Shown piece after piece: positions 41,405 through 49,882 of a DNA stretch of 64,000 nt. Within the stretch, counting starts at the first letter, position 1. Every line of letters starts with the position of its first letter. The notes below the pieces were generated by a model. It saw nothing but the letters and a program-made list of their open reading frames with translations. It ran no database searches and had not been told where the DNA came from. Source of the stretch: an uncultured Oscillospiraceae bacterium (lineage in GTDB: Bacteria; Bacillota; Clostridia; Oscillospirales; Oscillospiraceae); NCBI GenBank assembly GCA_934589145.1, contig CAKTNW010000003.1:52360-116359 (forward strand), given 5' to 3'. A program made the translations under genes and the position numbers.

Positions 41405-41545
41405 TGAAAGAAGCTGCACAGCGCCCCGGAGCGGGCGTGGAGCAGCGCGTAGTGGATGGCGAAGATCAGATTGACCGCCACCTGCCACAGCAGGATGGTG
41501 CGCTTGTCCTTCTGCCAGTAAAGAGACTTTGGTTCCTCATATTTT
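41405..41545 (-). pseudogene. Fragment of a YgjV-like inner-membrane protein
   Basis: Minus-strand codons read YWQKDKRTILLWQVAVNLIF then AIHYALLHARSGALCSFFQ, one or two membrane helices resembling the YgjV-like family. No start codon with ribosome site and no complete protein are present. It is the second decayed fragment in the 41142-41600 gap; a hairpin (about 41557-41590) follows. Confidence 0.4.
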
Positions 41546-41600
41546 GAAAGCAGCAGGAGCCTCCAAGTGGAGACTTCCTGCTGCTTGTATCATGTCGTTC

Positions 41601-41996
41601 TCATTGCTTCTGTATCGCAGCCAGGGAGTTCAGGAGCGAATGGAAACCATCTTCCCCCAGCATAGCGGCGGCATCGAACGGGATGCTTTCTGATGCCGTG
41701 ACAGGCGGAAGATCTCCAGGTGGATTTCCTTCCGTTGCGGGTACGGCTTCCGGCTGCATGCTGGATAGTATCTCACGTACCAACTGTTCCACTGTCTGCC
41801 GGTCTATCTTGGGCGTAGCTGCGGCCTCTGGAGACTCCGGACAGTTTATGTAATGGATCACGGCATTGACAAGGAACTGTGCCTTGCGCCGCCCCTGTTC
41901 GTTCAGAATAGCGGCTACCTGCTGGTGGCTTGGGTCACCGGCATTGAATTGCACCGTAAATCGGAAGGCGTCTTTCTTCTCGCCCATACTGCTCAC
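41601..41996 (-). CDS. ParR-like plasmid partition adaptor
   Basis: 131 residues starting at GTG (41994-41996). RFTVQFNAGDPSHQQVAAIL and GRRKAQFLVNAVIHYINC form a ribbon-helix-helix-like N-terminus, followed by a flexible Pro-rich middle and an acidic C-terminus. Its start overlaps the ParM stop (GTGA), the usual parMR coupling. It would bind a centromere-like site and the ParM filament. Identification rests mainly on ParM linkage. Confidence 0.7.
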   Translation of the reverse strand: MSSMGEKKDAFRFTVQFNAGDPSHQQVAAILNEQGRRKAQFLVNAVIHYINCPESPEAAATPKIDRQTVEQLVREILSSMQPEAVPATEGNPPGDLPPVTASESIPFDAAAMLGEDGFHSLLNSLAAIQKQ

Positions 41997-42916
41997 CTAT
42001 TTGCTTTCGTGGCCGCGTATAGGAGCCCGTACCCGGCAGCGTTGGCACCGATCTCCTCCACAAAGATGGCTGTACCTACCTTACCAGAGTTTTCAATCTG
42101 CTTGCGGAGCAGCAGTGAGCCGCCGCCTACAAAAATGACCTTGCCGGTACGCAGCTCGATCTTCCTCTCACGCAGAGTGCGGAAAAGGTCTGCCACAAAG
42201 GACTCTGCGCCGCGCTCTACCAGCACTTGAATCTCGCTTCCATACTCTGTACTGCGGTCGGTAAGAATAGCATCAATGTCCGTTTCCTCCAGCAGCAGAT
42301 CATAGTCGGCACGGATCTTGGACAGCAGCCGATTGTAGAGCGTGATAATGCCATTTTCCAGCGAATCACAGGATGCCCAGTCTGCCGCACCGTAGCGCAG
42401 GGAGAGATAGTCGGCGGTAAAACCGCCAATATCGATCACAATGGCCTTGGCAACCGTACCAAGCTGGAGTTGTTTGAATACCGGAGCCGTGGCTGCCAGT
42501 GCCTGCGGGAAGCAGATTGCCTCCGTGATACAGATGGAATAGACCTTGCCGTTGAACTCAAACCCGATTATACCCCTGTCGAGGAAGTATTGGGCGAAGC
42601 GCTTATACTGCGTACCGTAATGTGCGGGCGGTAGCCCCACAGCAAGCTGAATGTCCATCAGATGATCCGGCGCGTACCGGCCTGCGGCATTGATCTCATA
42701 GGCAATGGCAAATAGCGTCAGGATGAAGAACCGGTCGTCCTCCGTCTTATCCCGAATATAAGGGATACGCTGGTCGGAGAGGGTGTAATACTTCCCGTTG
42801 TAGAACATGATGTTATCGCCAAAGGGCGGTCGGGTATCGCTTTCCATCAGGCCGGAAGTAAATATCCGGCTGGTGGTCTTGATCTGTTTATTTCCGTGGT
42901 CGATGCAGACTAACAT
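41993..42916 (-). CDS. ParM/StbA-like actin-family partition ATPase
   Basis: 307 residues of the actin-like ParM family: MLVCIDHGNKQIKTTSRIF (phosphate 1 loop), VIDIGGFTADYLSLRYG (phosphate 2), and VIFVGGGSLLLRKQIENS (adenosine motif). Polymerising filaments segregate plasmid or element DNA. It belongs with the RepA-like ATPase and recombinases of the same element. Its upstream neighbour is the broken replication protein. Confidence 0.85.
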   Translation of the reverse strand: MLVCIDHGNKQIKTTSRIFTSGLMESDTRPPFGDNIMFYNGKYYTLSDQRIPYIRDKTEDDRFFILTLFAIAYEINAAGRYAPDHLMDIQLAVGLPPAHYGTQYKRFAQYFLDRGIIGFEFNGKVYSICITEAICFPQALAATAPVFKQLQLGTVAKAIVIDIGGFTADYLSLRYGAADWASCDSLENGIITLYNRLLSKIRADYDLLLEETDIDAILTDRSTEYGSEIQVLVERGAESFVADLFRTLRERKIELRTGKVIFVGGGSLLLRKQIENSGKVGTAIFVEEIGANAAGYGLLYAATKANR

Positions 42917-42961
42917 AGAATCAACTCCTTCATTTTGTGCTTATACTGTATTTATACGACT

Positions 42962-43561
42962 TTAATACGCATTGCTGCAACAGATAGAAAAAACAGGCGT
43001 GGAAGTCTGGCGTCTTTCATAGGTACACTTAGTGACCTGACCTTTTGTATGGTGTATGGGCAGGCAGTGGCGTGAGCCGCTGCCTGCCTGTTCTTTTTTC
43101 TGTCTTGATTTTCTGTGCTTATGACACCTGCGTCTGCGCGGCCATCTGCTGCACGACCATTTCCAGAGAGGGAATGAAGTGGACTTCGGTGTTCTCGGCA
43201 TCTTCATCTGACAGGGTGCTATCCACGATACCGATGTCGCGATATCCACGTCTGGCTTCTCCACACATGGATTTTCCGTGTGTGGCTTATCCTGTTCTGG
43301 CGGAAGCTCCTGCGGCTCTTCGTATATCTCAAAGAGAGTGCTGCTCATCCTGCCTTTGCCGTCACGCTGCCGATGCCGGACGAGGTAGCCGTGTTTCTCA
43401 AGCTCACGCAGCGCGGAGAGGATTGCGTCTGGACCTTCCTTGCAGATTGCGGAAAGCCCCTTGGTTGAGAACTTCCATCCGTCATTGAACGAGAGCATCT
43501 TTGAGAGAAGCCCGACCGCCTTGAGTGACAGGCTCTTGTCTCGAAGATGAAAGTTCGCCAT
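42962..43561 (-). pseudogene. Replication initiator-like HTH protein, truncated and frameshifted
   Basis: The N-terminal domain MANFHLRDKSLSLKAVGLLS with FNDGWKFSTKGLSAICKEGP and REKH-type helices is the DnaD/RepA N-like helix-turn-helix of plasmid initiators, which usually has a preceding strand ending YTVMAN. Here YTV is present but everything upstream is replaced by lipoprotein sequence at about 43567. Around 43247 the frame is lost: the next frame continues GYRDIGIVDSTLSDEDAENT and ends MAAQTQVS with a stop near 43121. Both ends are therefore damaged, and no ribosome site remains. Confidence 0.7.
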
Positions 43562-43569
43562 GACCGTAT

Positions 43570-43735
43570 ACGGTTATCGGTGGCGGTACGACTTCTGCTG
43601 GGCTACTCTCCACCTTCCCGCAGGCCGTGAGGAGCAGCGATATGCCGACTGCCAGTAGTGTGATCTTCTTCATTTGTGCGTTCTCCTTTCGTTTTTGGTA
43701 ACACAAACGGATACCACACAACTTCGGACAAGTCA
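43570..43735. repeat. Direct repeat copy 2 (truncated lipoprotein gene)
   Basis: A second copy of the lipoprotein 5' end: start codon at 43671-43673, signal peptide and residues through PPPITV, then an abrupt switch to the reverse side of the Rep-like gene. The hybrid open frame (43482-43721) is not expected to make a useful protein. Confidence 0.88.
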
Positions 43736-43786
43736 GCGGGAAGAAAAAACTTAAAGTGGTTTGTACAGTTTTGATAAGCCCTCCTA

Positions 43787-44683
43787 TTACACCTGTTTAT
43801 TCCACTCCTGTGCGTGGCTGATAAACTGCCACAGTAGTGGTGTCGGCTTTTCATTTCTTGTGACCAATACGATATCGCTGCAGATCTCCGGTTGGAAGGG
43901 GATAGCCAGCACGTCTGTATAGCCATAATTGTCGACCATATAGCGGGTCAGCAGGCTGATACACTCCTGCTCTCGAACCAGCTCCAAAATTGGCTCAATA
44001 TTCCGATAGGTTCGTACTTGCCTTTCGGATATTCCCAATACCTTACAGGCCTGTTGGCAGGCAGCGTACATACCGGTCTTTTCATCGGGAATTGCAACCA
44101 TTTCTCCTGACAAGGCCATCGTTCCATTTTGTAGCAGGCGGCATTTGGGGTGCTTCTGGCTAATAATGATATAGAGCGGATTAGAGACCAGCCGGTACAC
44201 TGTGAAACTGTCGTTCAGTTCGTGCTGATGGGGGATCACCAGTACCGCAGCGTCAAGTTCCTTGGCTGTCAGCAGCTCCAGCAGGTCTTTCGAGGGCCGA
44301 TCCACGATCTCGATGTCCGAGGAGGGGGGAAGTGTCTGGCGAAAGCCCTTTATCATTGCGGAAACGCCTAGCCGCCCCATGACGGGGATGGAGCCGATTC
44401 GCAGCCGGGAACGGTTCTCGTCCCGCATTTCCTCTAATGAAAGCAACATATCATCATAAATCTCCAACATCTGCCGGGCAGCCGCGAGAAATACCTCGCC
44501 TTCCCTTGTGAGCGAGACGGGTCTGGTGGATCGGTCAAATAGCCGCACGCCGCCCAGGTCACCTTCTACCTTCGCAAGATGTTTTGACAGGGACGACTGT
44601 GAAATCGCGCAGTCGTAAGCCGCCTCTGTAAAGTTGCGGCGCTCTGCCAATGCCAGCAGTAGCCTCAGTTGTTGAATGTCCAT
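43787..44683 (-). CDS. LysR-family transcriptional regulator
   Basis: 298 residues: N-terminal winged HTH (MDIQQLRLLLALAERRNFTE, AISQSSLSKHLAKVEGDLG, STRPVSLTREGEVFL) and a periplasmic-binding-like effector domain (LRIGSIPVMGRLGVSAMIKG). It is divergent from the amidohydrolase gene with a 151-base shared regulatory region, the standard arrangement for a LysR activator of its neighbour. Confidence 0.92.
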   Translation of the reverse strand: MDIQQLRLLLALAERRNFTEAAYDCAISQSSLSKHLAKVEGDLGGVRLFDRSTRPVSLTREGEVFLAAARQMLEIYDDMLLSLEEMRDENRSRLRIGSIPVMGRLGVSAMIKGFRQTLPPSSDIEIVDRPSKDLLELLTAKELDAAVLVIPHQHELNDSFTVYRLVSNPLYIIISQKHPKCRLLQNGTMALSGEMVAIPDEKTGMYAACQQACKVLGISERQVRTYRNIEPILELVREQECISLLTRYMVDNYGYTDVLAIPFQPEICSDIVLVTRNEKPTPLLWQFISHAQEWNKQV

Positions 44684-44740
44684 CGAGAGTCTCCCTCTTT
44701 GTACTATTCCGTTTTGTCATAATTGTATCACGCCTTTGAA

Positions 44741-44770
44741 TTGAAATCAATCCATGTATTCCTGTATACT
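44741..44770 (+). promoter_or_regulatory. Promoter of the amidohydrolase cluster
   Basis: TTGAAA (44741-44746) and TATACT (44765-44770), 18-base spacer. A longer spacer suits an activator-dependent promoter. Confidence 0.6.
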
Positions 44771-44834
44771 TTAAACAAGGAAATCTCCTGTGTAGGAGAT
44801 AAAAACGACAATTTTGACAAAAGGAGACTTGACT

Positions 44835-45824
44835 ATGAAAGGTAAAATTGCACTGGAAGAACATTTTGCGACAGAAGAATATTTGCAGGACGTAAAGCGT
44901 TTCTTTATCCGTGAGGGTGCGGATGTATGGGAGCGTGCTAAGTACACCATGTGCGACATCTCTGGCAAACGGCTGGAACTGATGGACGAGGCCGGTATTG
45001 AGAAGACCATCCTGTCCCTGTCTTCTCCCACCATTCAGGCCATTCTCAGCACAGAAAAGGCCATTGATGCCGCCAAGCGCATCAATGACTATACCGCCGA
45101 GCAGATTCGCGACCACCGTGACCGTTTCGAGGCATTTGCCGCACTGCCTACCCAGTCTCCCGAGGCCGCTGCCGCCGAACTGGAGCGCTGCGTGAAGGAC
45201 TATGATTTCAAGGGTGCCCTAATTAACGGTTTCTGCAACATTGACGATCCTAACATCCCCATCTATCTGGACGAGCCCCAGTACGTTCCCTTCTGGGAAG
45301 CGGCGGAAAAGCTGGATGTGCCCATTTACATTCATCCCCGACCTGTTACTGAGCCTGTGCGCAAGCAGGTCTTCGGCGATAACCACTTCTGGATGGAGAC
45401 CGCTGCTTGGGGCTGGCACGCCAACCTGGGCACCCAGATCCTGCGCCTGATCTCCAGCGGTATCTTCGACCGCTGCCCCAAGCTGCAGATCGTCATCGGC
45501 CACATGGGTGAGATGCTGCCCATCTTCCTGTGGCGCATCACCAACCGCTGCAACACCCACAAGCGTGACTGTCTGGCCGAGCTGCCTATCAATCAGTACT
45601 TCCAGCGCAATATCAGCATCACCACTTCTGGCAACTGCAGCACCCCCGCTCTGATGTGTGCCATGATGGAAATGAGCACTGACCGTATCATGTTCTCCAC
45701 CGATTATCCTTACGAGTCCATGAAGCAGGCTGCCGACTGGTTCGACAACATCCCCTTCTCCGATCTGGACAAGATGAAGATGGGCCGCACCAATGCCGCC
45801 AAGCTGTTCAAGCTGGAGCTGTAA
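44835..45824 (+). CDS. Amidohydrolase-2 family decarboxylase/hydrolase
   Basis: A 329-residue TIM-barrel protein of the amidohydrolase-related group that includes gamma-resorcylate and 2,3-dihydroxybenzoate decarboxylases. The N-terminal metal motif is variant: KIALEEHFATEEYL (E-E-H in place of H-x-H). DVPIYIHPRPVTEPV supplies the next His, IGHMGEMLPIFLWRI a further His, and MFSTDYPYESMKQA the catalytic Asp. The pattern fits aromatic acid decarboxylation. AAGGAG precedes ATG 44835. It is under LysR control and followed by transporter genes. Confidence 0.85.
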   Translation: MKGKIALEEHFATEEYLQDVKRFFIREGADVWERAKYTMCDISGKRLELMDEAGIEKTILSLSSPTIQAILSTEKAIDAAKRINDYTAEQIRDHRDRFEAFAALPTQSPEAAAAELERCVKDYDFKGALINGFCNIDDPNIPIYLDEPQYVPFWEAAEKLDVPIYIHPRPVTEPVRKQVFGDNHFWMETAAWGWHANLGTQILRLISSGIFDRCPKLQIVIGHMGEMLPIFLWRITNRCNTHKRDCLAELPINQYFQRNISITTSGNCSTPALMCAMMEMSTDRIMFSTDYPYESMKQAADWFDNIPFSDLDKMKMGRTNAAKLFKLEL

Positions 45825-45836
45825 GGGGGGCGTATT

Positions 45837-47261
45837 GTGAAAACAGAAAAAACTCGTACGCCAGGATTATTAGCATCCTTTGCGATACTTCTTGCTGTAA
45901 TTGCAATTGTTATCATCGGGAGTCGTATAGGCATTGGTATGGAGATGTCTCTATTTCTCGGTGCCCTTGTGGCCATTTCGGCTTGTCTTTGCCTAAGAGT
46001 TCCTTGGGCTAATGTCGAAAAGGCTCTGTTCAAATCGTTATCTGATATGCTGGTGCCAATTATTATTTTGATGGATGTTGGCATTATGATAGGGGCGTGG
46101 ATCATTGGAGGTACCGTGCCGTCCCTAATGTATTATGGCCTGAAATTGGTCTCTCCGGCTGCTGTACTACCACTCGCGTTTGTGTTATGTGCGGTGATGT
46201 CCATCTTTACTGGTACAAGTTTTGGGTCAATTGCGACCATGGGACTTGCATTGACTGGTGTGGCTGCTGGAGCCGGAATCCCCATTCCGATGGTGGTAGG
46301 CGCTGTAGTAGCTGGTGCACATGTAGGTGATAAGATGTCCCCCATGTCTGATAGTACAAATTTGGCTTCTGCGGTCACTGGCGCAAATCTCTATGAGCAT
46401 ATTGGCTCTATGATGTACACAACTGTTCCTGCGGCAATTATTTCATTAGGTATTTACATAGTGTTGGGAATGCGTTATGGTGGAACTGGGGCTAACATGG
46501 AGACCATTCAATTGATGATTTCCACTCTAGCTGCCAATTTCAATATCAGTATTGCTGCATTAATTCCCGCATTGCTGATGCTGATCGTGTCAGTTCTTAA
46601 AATTCCTGCGATATTGGGACTAAGTGGCTGCGCTGTATTCAGTATGATTTTCGCCGCACTTATGCAGAAAGCATCTTTGGTTAGCGTAATGGGTGCCGGC
46701 CTGAACGGATATGTATCAGATACAGGTGTTGCTTTGGTCGATACTATTTTGAGTCGTGGCGGCTTGTTGTCAATGATGGGAACCATATTGTTGATACTTC
46801 TAGCTGGACTAATGGGTGGTGCATTGCAGGCCAGTGGTGTGCTGACTGTCATCGTGGAAAAAGGACTAATGAAAATGGTCAAGTCCGCCCGTTCTCTTGT
46901 AATCAGTACAATGCTTTACTGTTATACGATGCTTTTTGTTTCTGGAAACCAAATGCTCGGAGCCATTATTACTGGTCCTACATTTGAAACAGCTTACGAC
47001 GAAATGGATGTGAGTAGAAAAGTCCTTTCACGTGCTATTGGTGACACGACTATCGTAGGCTCTGGCCTAGTTCCTTGGGGTGTAACAGCAGTATACAGCA
47101 TGGGTGTGCTGGGGTGTGATTCCAGCTTTATTCCTTATGAATTCTTCTGCTATATTGTTCCTGTTTTTACTGCGTTATTTGCTGTTACAGGATTTGCTAC
47201 ATGGCATAAGGATGGGACACCCTACTGGAAAAAGGCGAAGAAGCCTGACGTTGCCGCATAA
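45837..47261 (+). CDS. NhaC-family Na+/H+ (substrate) antiporter
   Basis: A 474-residue, roughly 12-helix membrane protein starting at GTG 45837. NhaC-type blocks: SIFTGTSFGSIATMGLALTG, AGAHVGDKMSPMSDSTNLAS (ion-binding region), and SGNQMLGAIITGPTFETAYD plus IGDTTIVGSGLVPWGVTAVY. NhaC proteins exchange Na+ and H+, and relatives exchange organic acids such as malate and lactate. Directly follows the amidohydrolase, so it may move its substrate or product. Confidence 0.9.
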   Translation: MKTEKTRTPGLLASFAILLAVIAIVIIGSRIGIGMEMSLFLGALVAISACLCLRVPWANVEKALFKSLSDMLVPIIILMDVGIMIGAWIIGGTVPSLMYYGLKLVSPAAVLPLAFVLCAVMSIFTGTSFGSIATMGLALTGVAAGAGIPIPMVVGAVVAGAHVGDKMSPMSDSTNLASAVTGANLYEHIGSMMYTTVPAAIISLGIYIVLGMRYGGTGANMETIQLMISTLAANFNISIAALIPALLMLIVSVLKIPAILGLSGCAVFSMIFAALMQKASLVSVMGAGLNGYVSDTGVALVDTILSRGGLLSMMGTILLILLAGLMGGALQASGVLTVIVEKGLMKMVKSARSLVISTMLYCYTMLFVSGNQMLGAIITGPTFETAYDEMDVSRKVLSRAIGDTTIVGSGLVPWGVTAVYSMGVLGCDSSFIPYEFFCYIVPVFTALFAVTGFATWHKDGTPYWKKAKKPDVAA

Positions 47262-47296
47262 GCCGCATAATATAATGAATAAACAAGGAGGGCTTT

Positions 47297-48478
47297 ATGA
47301 AAAATGAATCTCGCCTGTCAGTAATGTTTGGCATTGCTTTTGTTTGGTTTTCCACTCAGTTTGGTGGTGGTTTTGCAACGGGCAATCAGCTTAGACAGTA
47401 TTTTGTACAATACGGGTGGATAGGTATTATTACTTGTATTTTTGCGCAGTGCGTTATGGGCTATATTTTTTGGTATTGTTTAAGATATTCCAAAAACCAT
47501 GGGGTTCATAATTATCGTAAATACAATGAAAGTTTATTTGGCAGAGCAAATGTAATTTTTGGTAACGGTTTTGAACTTGTATACCTTTGTTCGGTTACTA
47601 CTGGTACGGCAGCCTCTTTTGCTACCACAGCTGCGACAATGGAATCTGCTTTTGGCGTTAACTATTGGATATCTATCGTCGGAATGGCGTCATTTATCTT
47701 CTTTGTTGCTATTTATGGTCAGTCGATTATTAGAAAGGTTGCAACGCTACTGTCCACACTTATTGTAGTAGGCCTTCTTATTGTCTATATTCCCAACATC
47801 ATTAAATTCAGCGGAGACATTAGTGCGAATTTTGCTGCTAGTGTAGCTCAGCCTTGTAATTTCTTTGGTGCAATGAAAAGTGCGTTCATATATGGTATGT
47901 TTCAGTGTGGCGTTTTAGCGGTACTGTGTGCACAGTCTAAAGATCTTGCTTCTCCAAAAGAGGCAAACAAGGCTATCGGGATTGGTATTGTGGTAAATTC
48001 TTTATTTTCCGTTTTGCCAATTATCGGTCTGATGGCGATTGTGAACGAGCCAACTTTCTACGAAGAAGCCATTCCACTGTTAATCCTTGTGAACAAAGGC
48101 GTTGCTCCTAATGTTTTAAGATGTATCATTTCCATTTTAATTGTTTTGGGTAGTATTTCAACTGCTGTAAACTTAGTATCAGGCCTGACAAATAGAATCT
48201 GCGGTACACTTGATAAAAATTTTGATCCAAGCGGCAAACCGACAAAGGCAATTATTATCAGTACGGCAATTATTACTATTGTTTGCTTCGGGATTGCACA
48301 ATTTGGCCTAACAGCTATCGTGGCAAAGGGATACAAGTATGTCGGCGTTTTGGCGATTTTTGTCACCTTTATTCCCTATACCATTTCCATTATTCTTACA
48401 AAATGCGACACAAGGCCTTTGCCTGCATGGCTAAGAAGGAAATCGAAGGCAAATGAAACGGATGTGAAGTTTAATTGA
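47297..48478 (+). CDS. YkvI-like (APC-superfamily) membrane transporter
   Basis: A 393-residue protein with about ten helices. FVWFSTQFGGGFATGNQLRQ resembles the broken helix 1 of the APC fold, as in YkvI/COG3949 proteins. MSIVG-type helices continue to the basic C-terminus. The substrate is unknown; amino acids or amines are typical of the superfamily. The gene is clearly AT-richer than its neighbours, suggesting separate acquisition. AAGGAGG precedes the ATG. Confidence 0.8.
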   Translation: MKNESRLSVMFGIAFVWFSTQFGGGFATGNQLRQYFVQYGWIGIITCIFAQCVMGYIFWYCLRYSKNHGVHNYRKYNESLFGRANVIFGNGFELVYLCSVTTGTAASFATTAATMESAFGVNYWISIVGMASFIFFVAIYGQSIIRKVATLLSTLIVVGLLIVYIPNIIKFSGDISANFAASVAQPCNFFGAMKSAFIYGMFQCGVLAVLCAQSKDLASPKEANKAIGIGIVVNSLFSVLPIIGLMAIVNEPTFYEEAIPLLILVNKGVAPNVLRCIISILIVLGSISTAVNLVSGLTNRICGTLDKNFDPSGKPTKAIIISTAIITIVCFGIAQFGLTAIVAKGYKYVGVLAIFVTFIPYTISIILTKCDTRPLPAWLRRKSKANETDVKFN

Positions 48479-48584
48479 AACCCAGCCTCGCCTATTAAAT
48501 TTGTAAAACTCATTCGTGAGAAAACGGGAAAAAGTTTACAATATGATAAAATAGAAAGGTGTACCAAAAAGGAATGGAGCATTT

Positions 48585-49241
48585 ATGAAAGAACACAAAA
48601 AGATCTCTATAGACAACTCAGCGCTTATTATCGTGGATATGAGCAATGATTTTGTAGACCGTGAGCTCCGCGCTCATAACTATTGTGAGGGCGGATATAA
48701 ATTGCTGCCGAGAATGAAACAGTTTATTGATAAATGTCGCAATATGGGGGTGTATATCATTTACACCACGCATACCTATCGAAAGAACCAAACAGATATG
48801 AGTCAAGCCAAAAAAACTGATCAGGCATTGCTCGGCGTTCAGCATGTAGAGGGAACACATGGAGTAAAGATCCACGAGATCATTACTCCTCAAGATGGTG
48901 ATCAGCTAATTGCCAAGCATTACTTCAGTGCTTTTTATGGTACCGAAATGAATACCCTGTTACACGCAGCAGGAATTGAAAATGTCTTTATTTTAGGCGT
49001 GACAACAGACATATGTTGCCTAGCCACGGCTAGATGTGCTCAACTTAATAACTATCGCACAATCATGGTTGAAGATATGATGGCCGCCGTTCCTGCAGGT
49101 GATATTGGTTATGGCTCATATACTTCAGAACAGTGCCATCGCATGGCTATCAATAGTTTGTACAGTAGCGGCATTGATGTAATCAGTTCCGATGAAATTG
49201 AGGATGTTTTTAGAAAGGGGGATGTCCCGTGCCAAGAATAG
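48585..49241 (+). CDS. Isochorismatase-family cysteine hydrolase
   Basis: 218 residues with the triad: IIVDMSNDFVDRELR (Asp about 19), a lysine in the DQLIAKHYFSAFYGT region (about 115), and GVTTDICCLATARC (nucleophilic Cys about 150). The family includes nicotinamidase, N-carbamoylsarcosine amidase and biuret/amide hydrolases. It overlaps the next gene by 13 bases. Probably an amidase acting in the cluster's pathway. Confidence 0.85.
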   Translation: MKEHKKISIDNSALIIVDMSNDFVDRELRAHNYCEGGYKLLPRMKQFIDKCRNMGVYIIYTTHTYRKNQTDMSQAKKTDQALLGVQHVEGTHGVKIHEIITPQDGDQLIAKHYFSAFYGTEMNTLLHAAGIENVFILGVTTDICCLATARCAQLNNYRTIMVEDMMAAVPAGDIGYGSYTSEQCHRMAINSLYSSGIDVISSDEIEDVFRKGDVPCQE

Positions 49242-49828
49242 AGGGATTTTTGAAAGCAGATGAAACTGCTGTATTAGCTATCAATATGATAAATGCCTTT
49301 TGGCCCGATGGAGCACCGGAAATAGCGGAATTTGTTGCTGCTTGCAAAAAGAAAGGTGTGCGAAGCGTTTTTGCTAATGTGTCTTTCCGGCCTGATGGAG
49401 CTGACATGACCGCCAATATGCAAAAAGTATACGGAAAAGATAATCTGATTTATGGAACAGATAATGTGCAGTTGGTGTCCGGATTTGCTCCTGATACAGA
49501 CGATATTTTCATTAAAATGTGCAGTATTAGTCCCTTTTTCGATACAGATTTGGAAATCGTACTACGCTGTACAGGAATAAAAAATATCATAATCGTGGGC
49601 GCGCGTACTGATTGTGAATGTTTCAGTGCCGCACGTGACGCATTTAACCGTGACTTAAATGTAGTTGTTGTAGAAGACATGACGCAAACTTTTGGCCAAA
49701 AAAGTTATTATCATGCAGACGATGGCTTTAAGCCTCGCGATTATCATGTTCAGTTTCTCAACAATCTGTTTATGGTTATGAACGCTGATATACGCCAAAG
49801 TAATGATGTTCTAAGCATTATTAAGTGA
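49229..49828 (+). CDS. Divergent isochorismatase-fold protein, catalytic Asp replaced
   Basis: 199 residues starting at GTG 49229. The fold is that of the preceding gene: LAINMINAFWPDGAPEIAEF, GVRSVFANVSFRPDGADM, IIIVGARTDCECFSAARDAF. In the first motif the expected Asp is Asn (INMIN), and the lysine region is poorly conserved (DDIFIKMCSISPFF). The Cys remains. It may be a non-catalytic or altered-activity partner of the overlapping gene. Confidence 0.75.
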   Translation: MPRIEGFLKADETAVLAINMINAFWPDGAPEIAEFVAACKKKGVRSVFANVSFRPDGADMTANMQKVYGKDNLIYGTDNVQLVSGFAPDTDDIFIKMCSISPFFDTDLEIVLRCTGIKNIIIVGARTDCECFSAARDAFNRDLNVVVVEDMTQTFGQKSYYHADDGFKPRDYHVQFLNNLFMVMNADIRQSNDVLSIIK

Positions 49829-49882
49829 TAAATCGTAGCCATAACCGAATGAGCACGATAACATTCGGAAAGGAATATTTTC

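Noticed and set aside
43482-43721. Hybrid frame with a lipoprotein signal peptide
   Set aside because: Only the first 33 codons are real lipoprotein sequence; the rest reads the reverse side of the Rep-like gene, so I treat it as a rearrangement scar.
49843-49870. Short inverted repeat CCGAATG...CATTCGG before the aminotransferase
   Set aside because: Seven base pairs with an 11-base loop and no T run; too weak to call a regulator.
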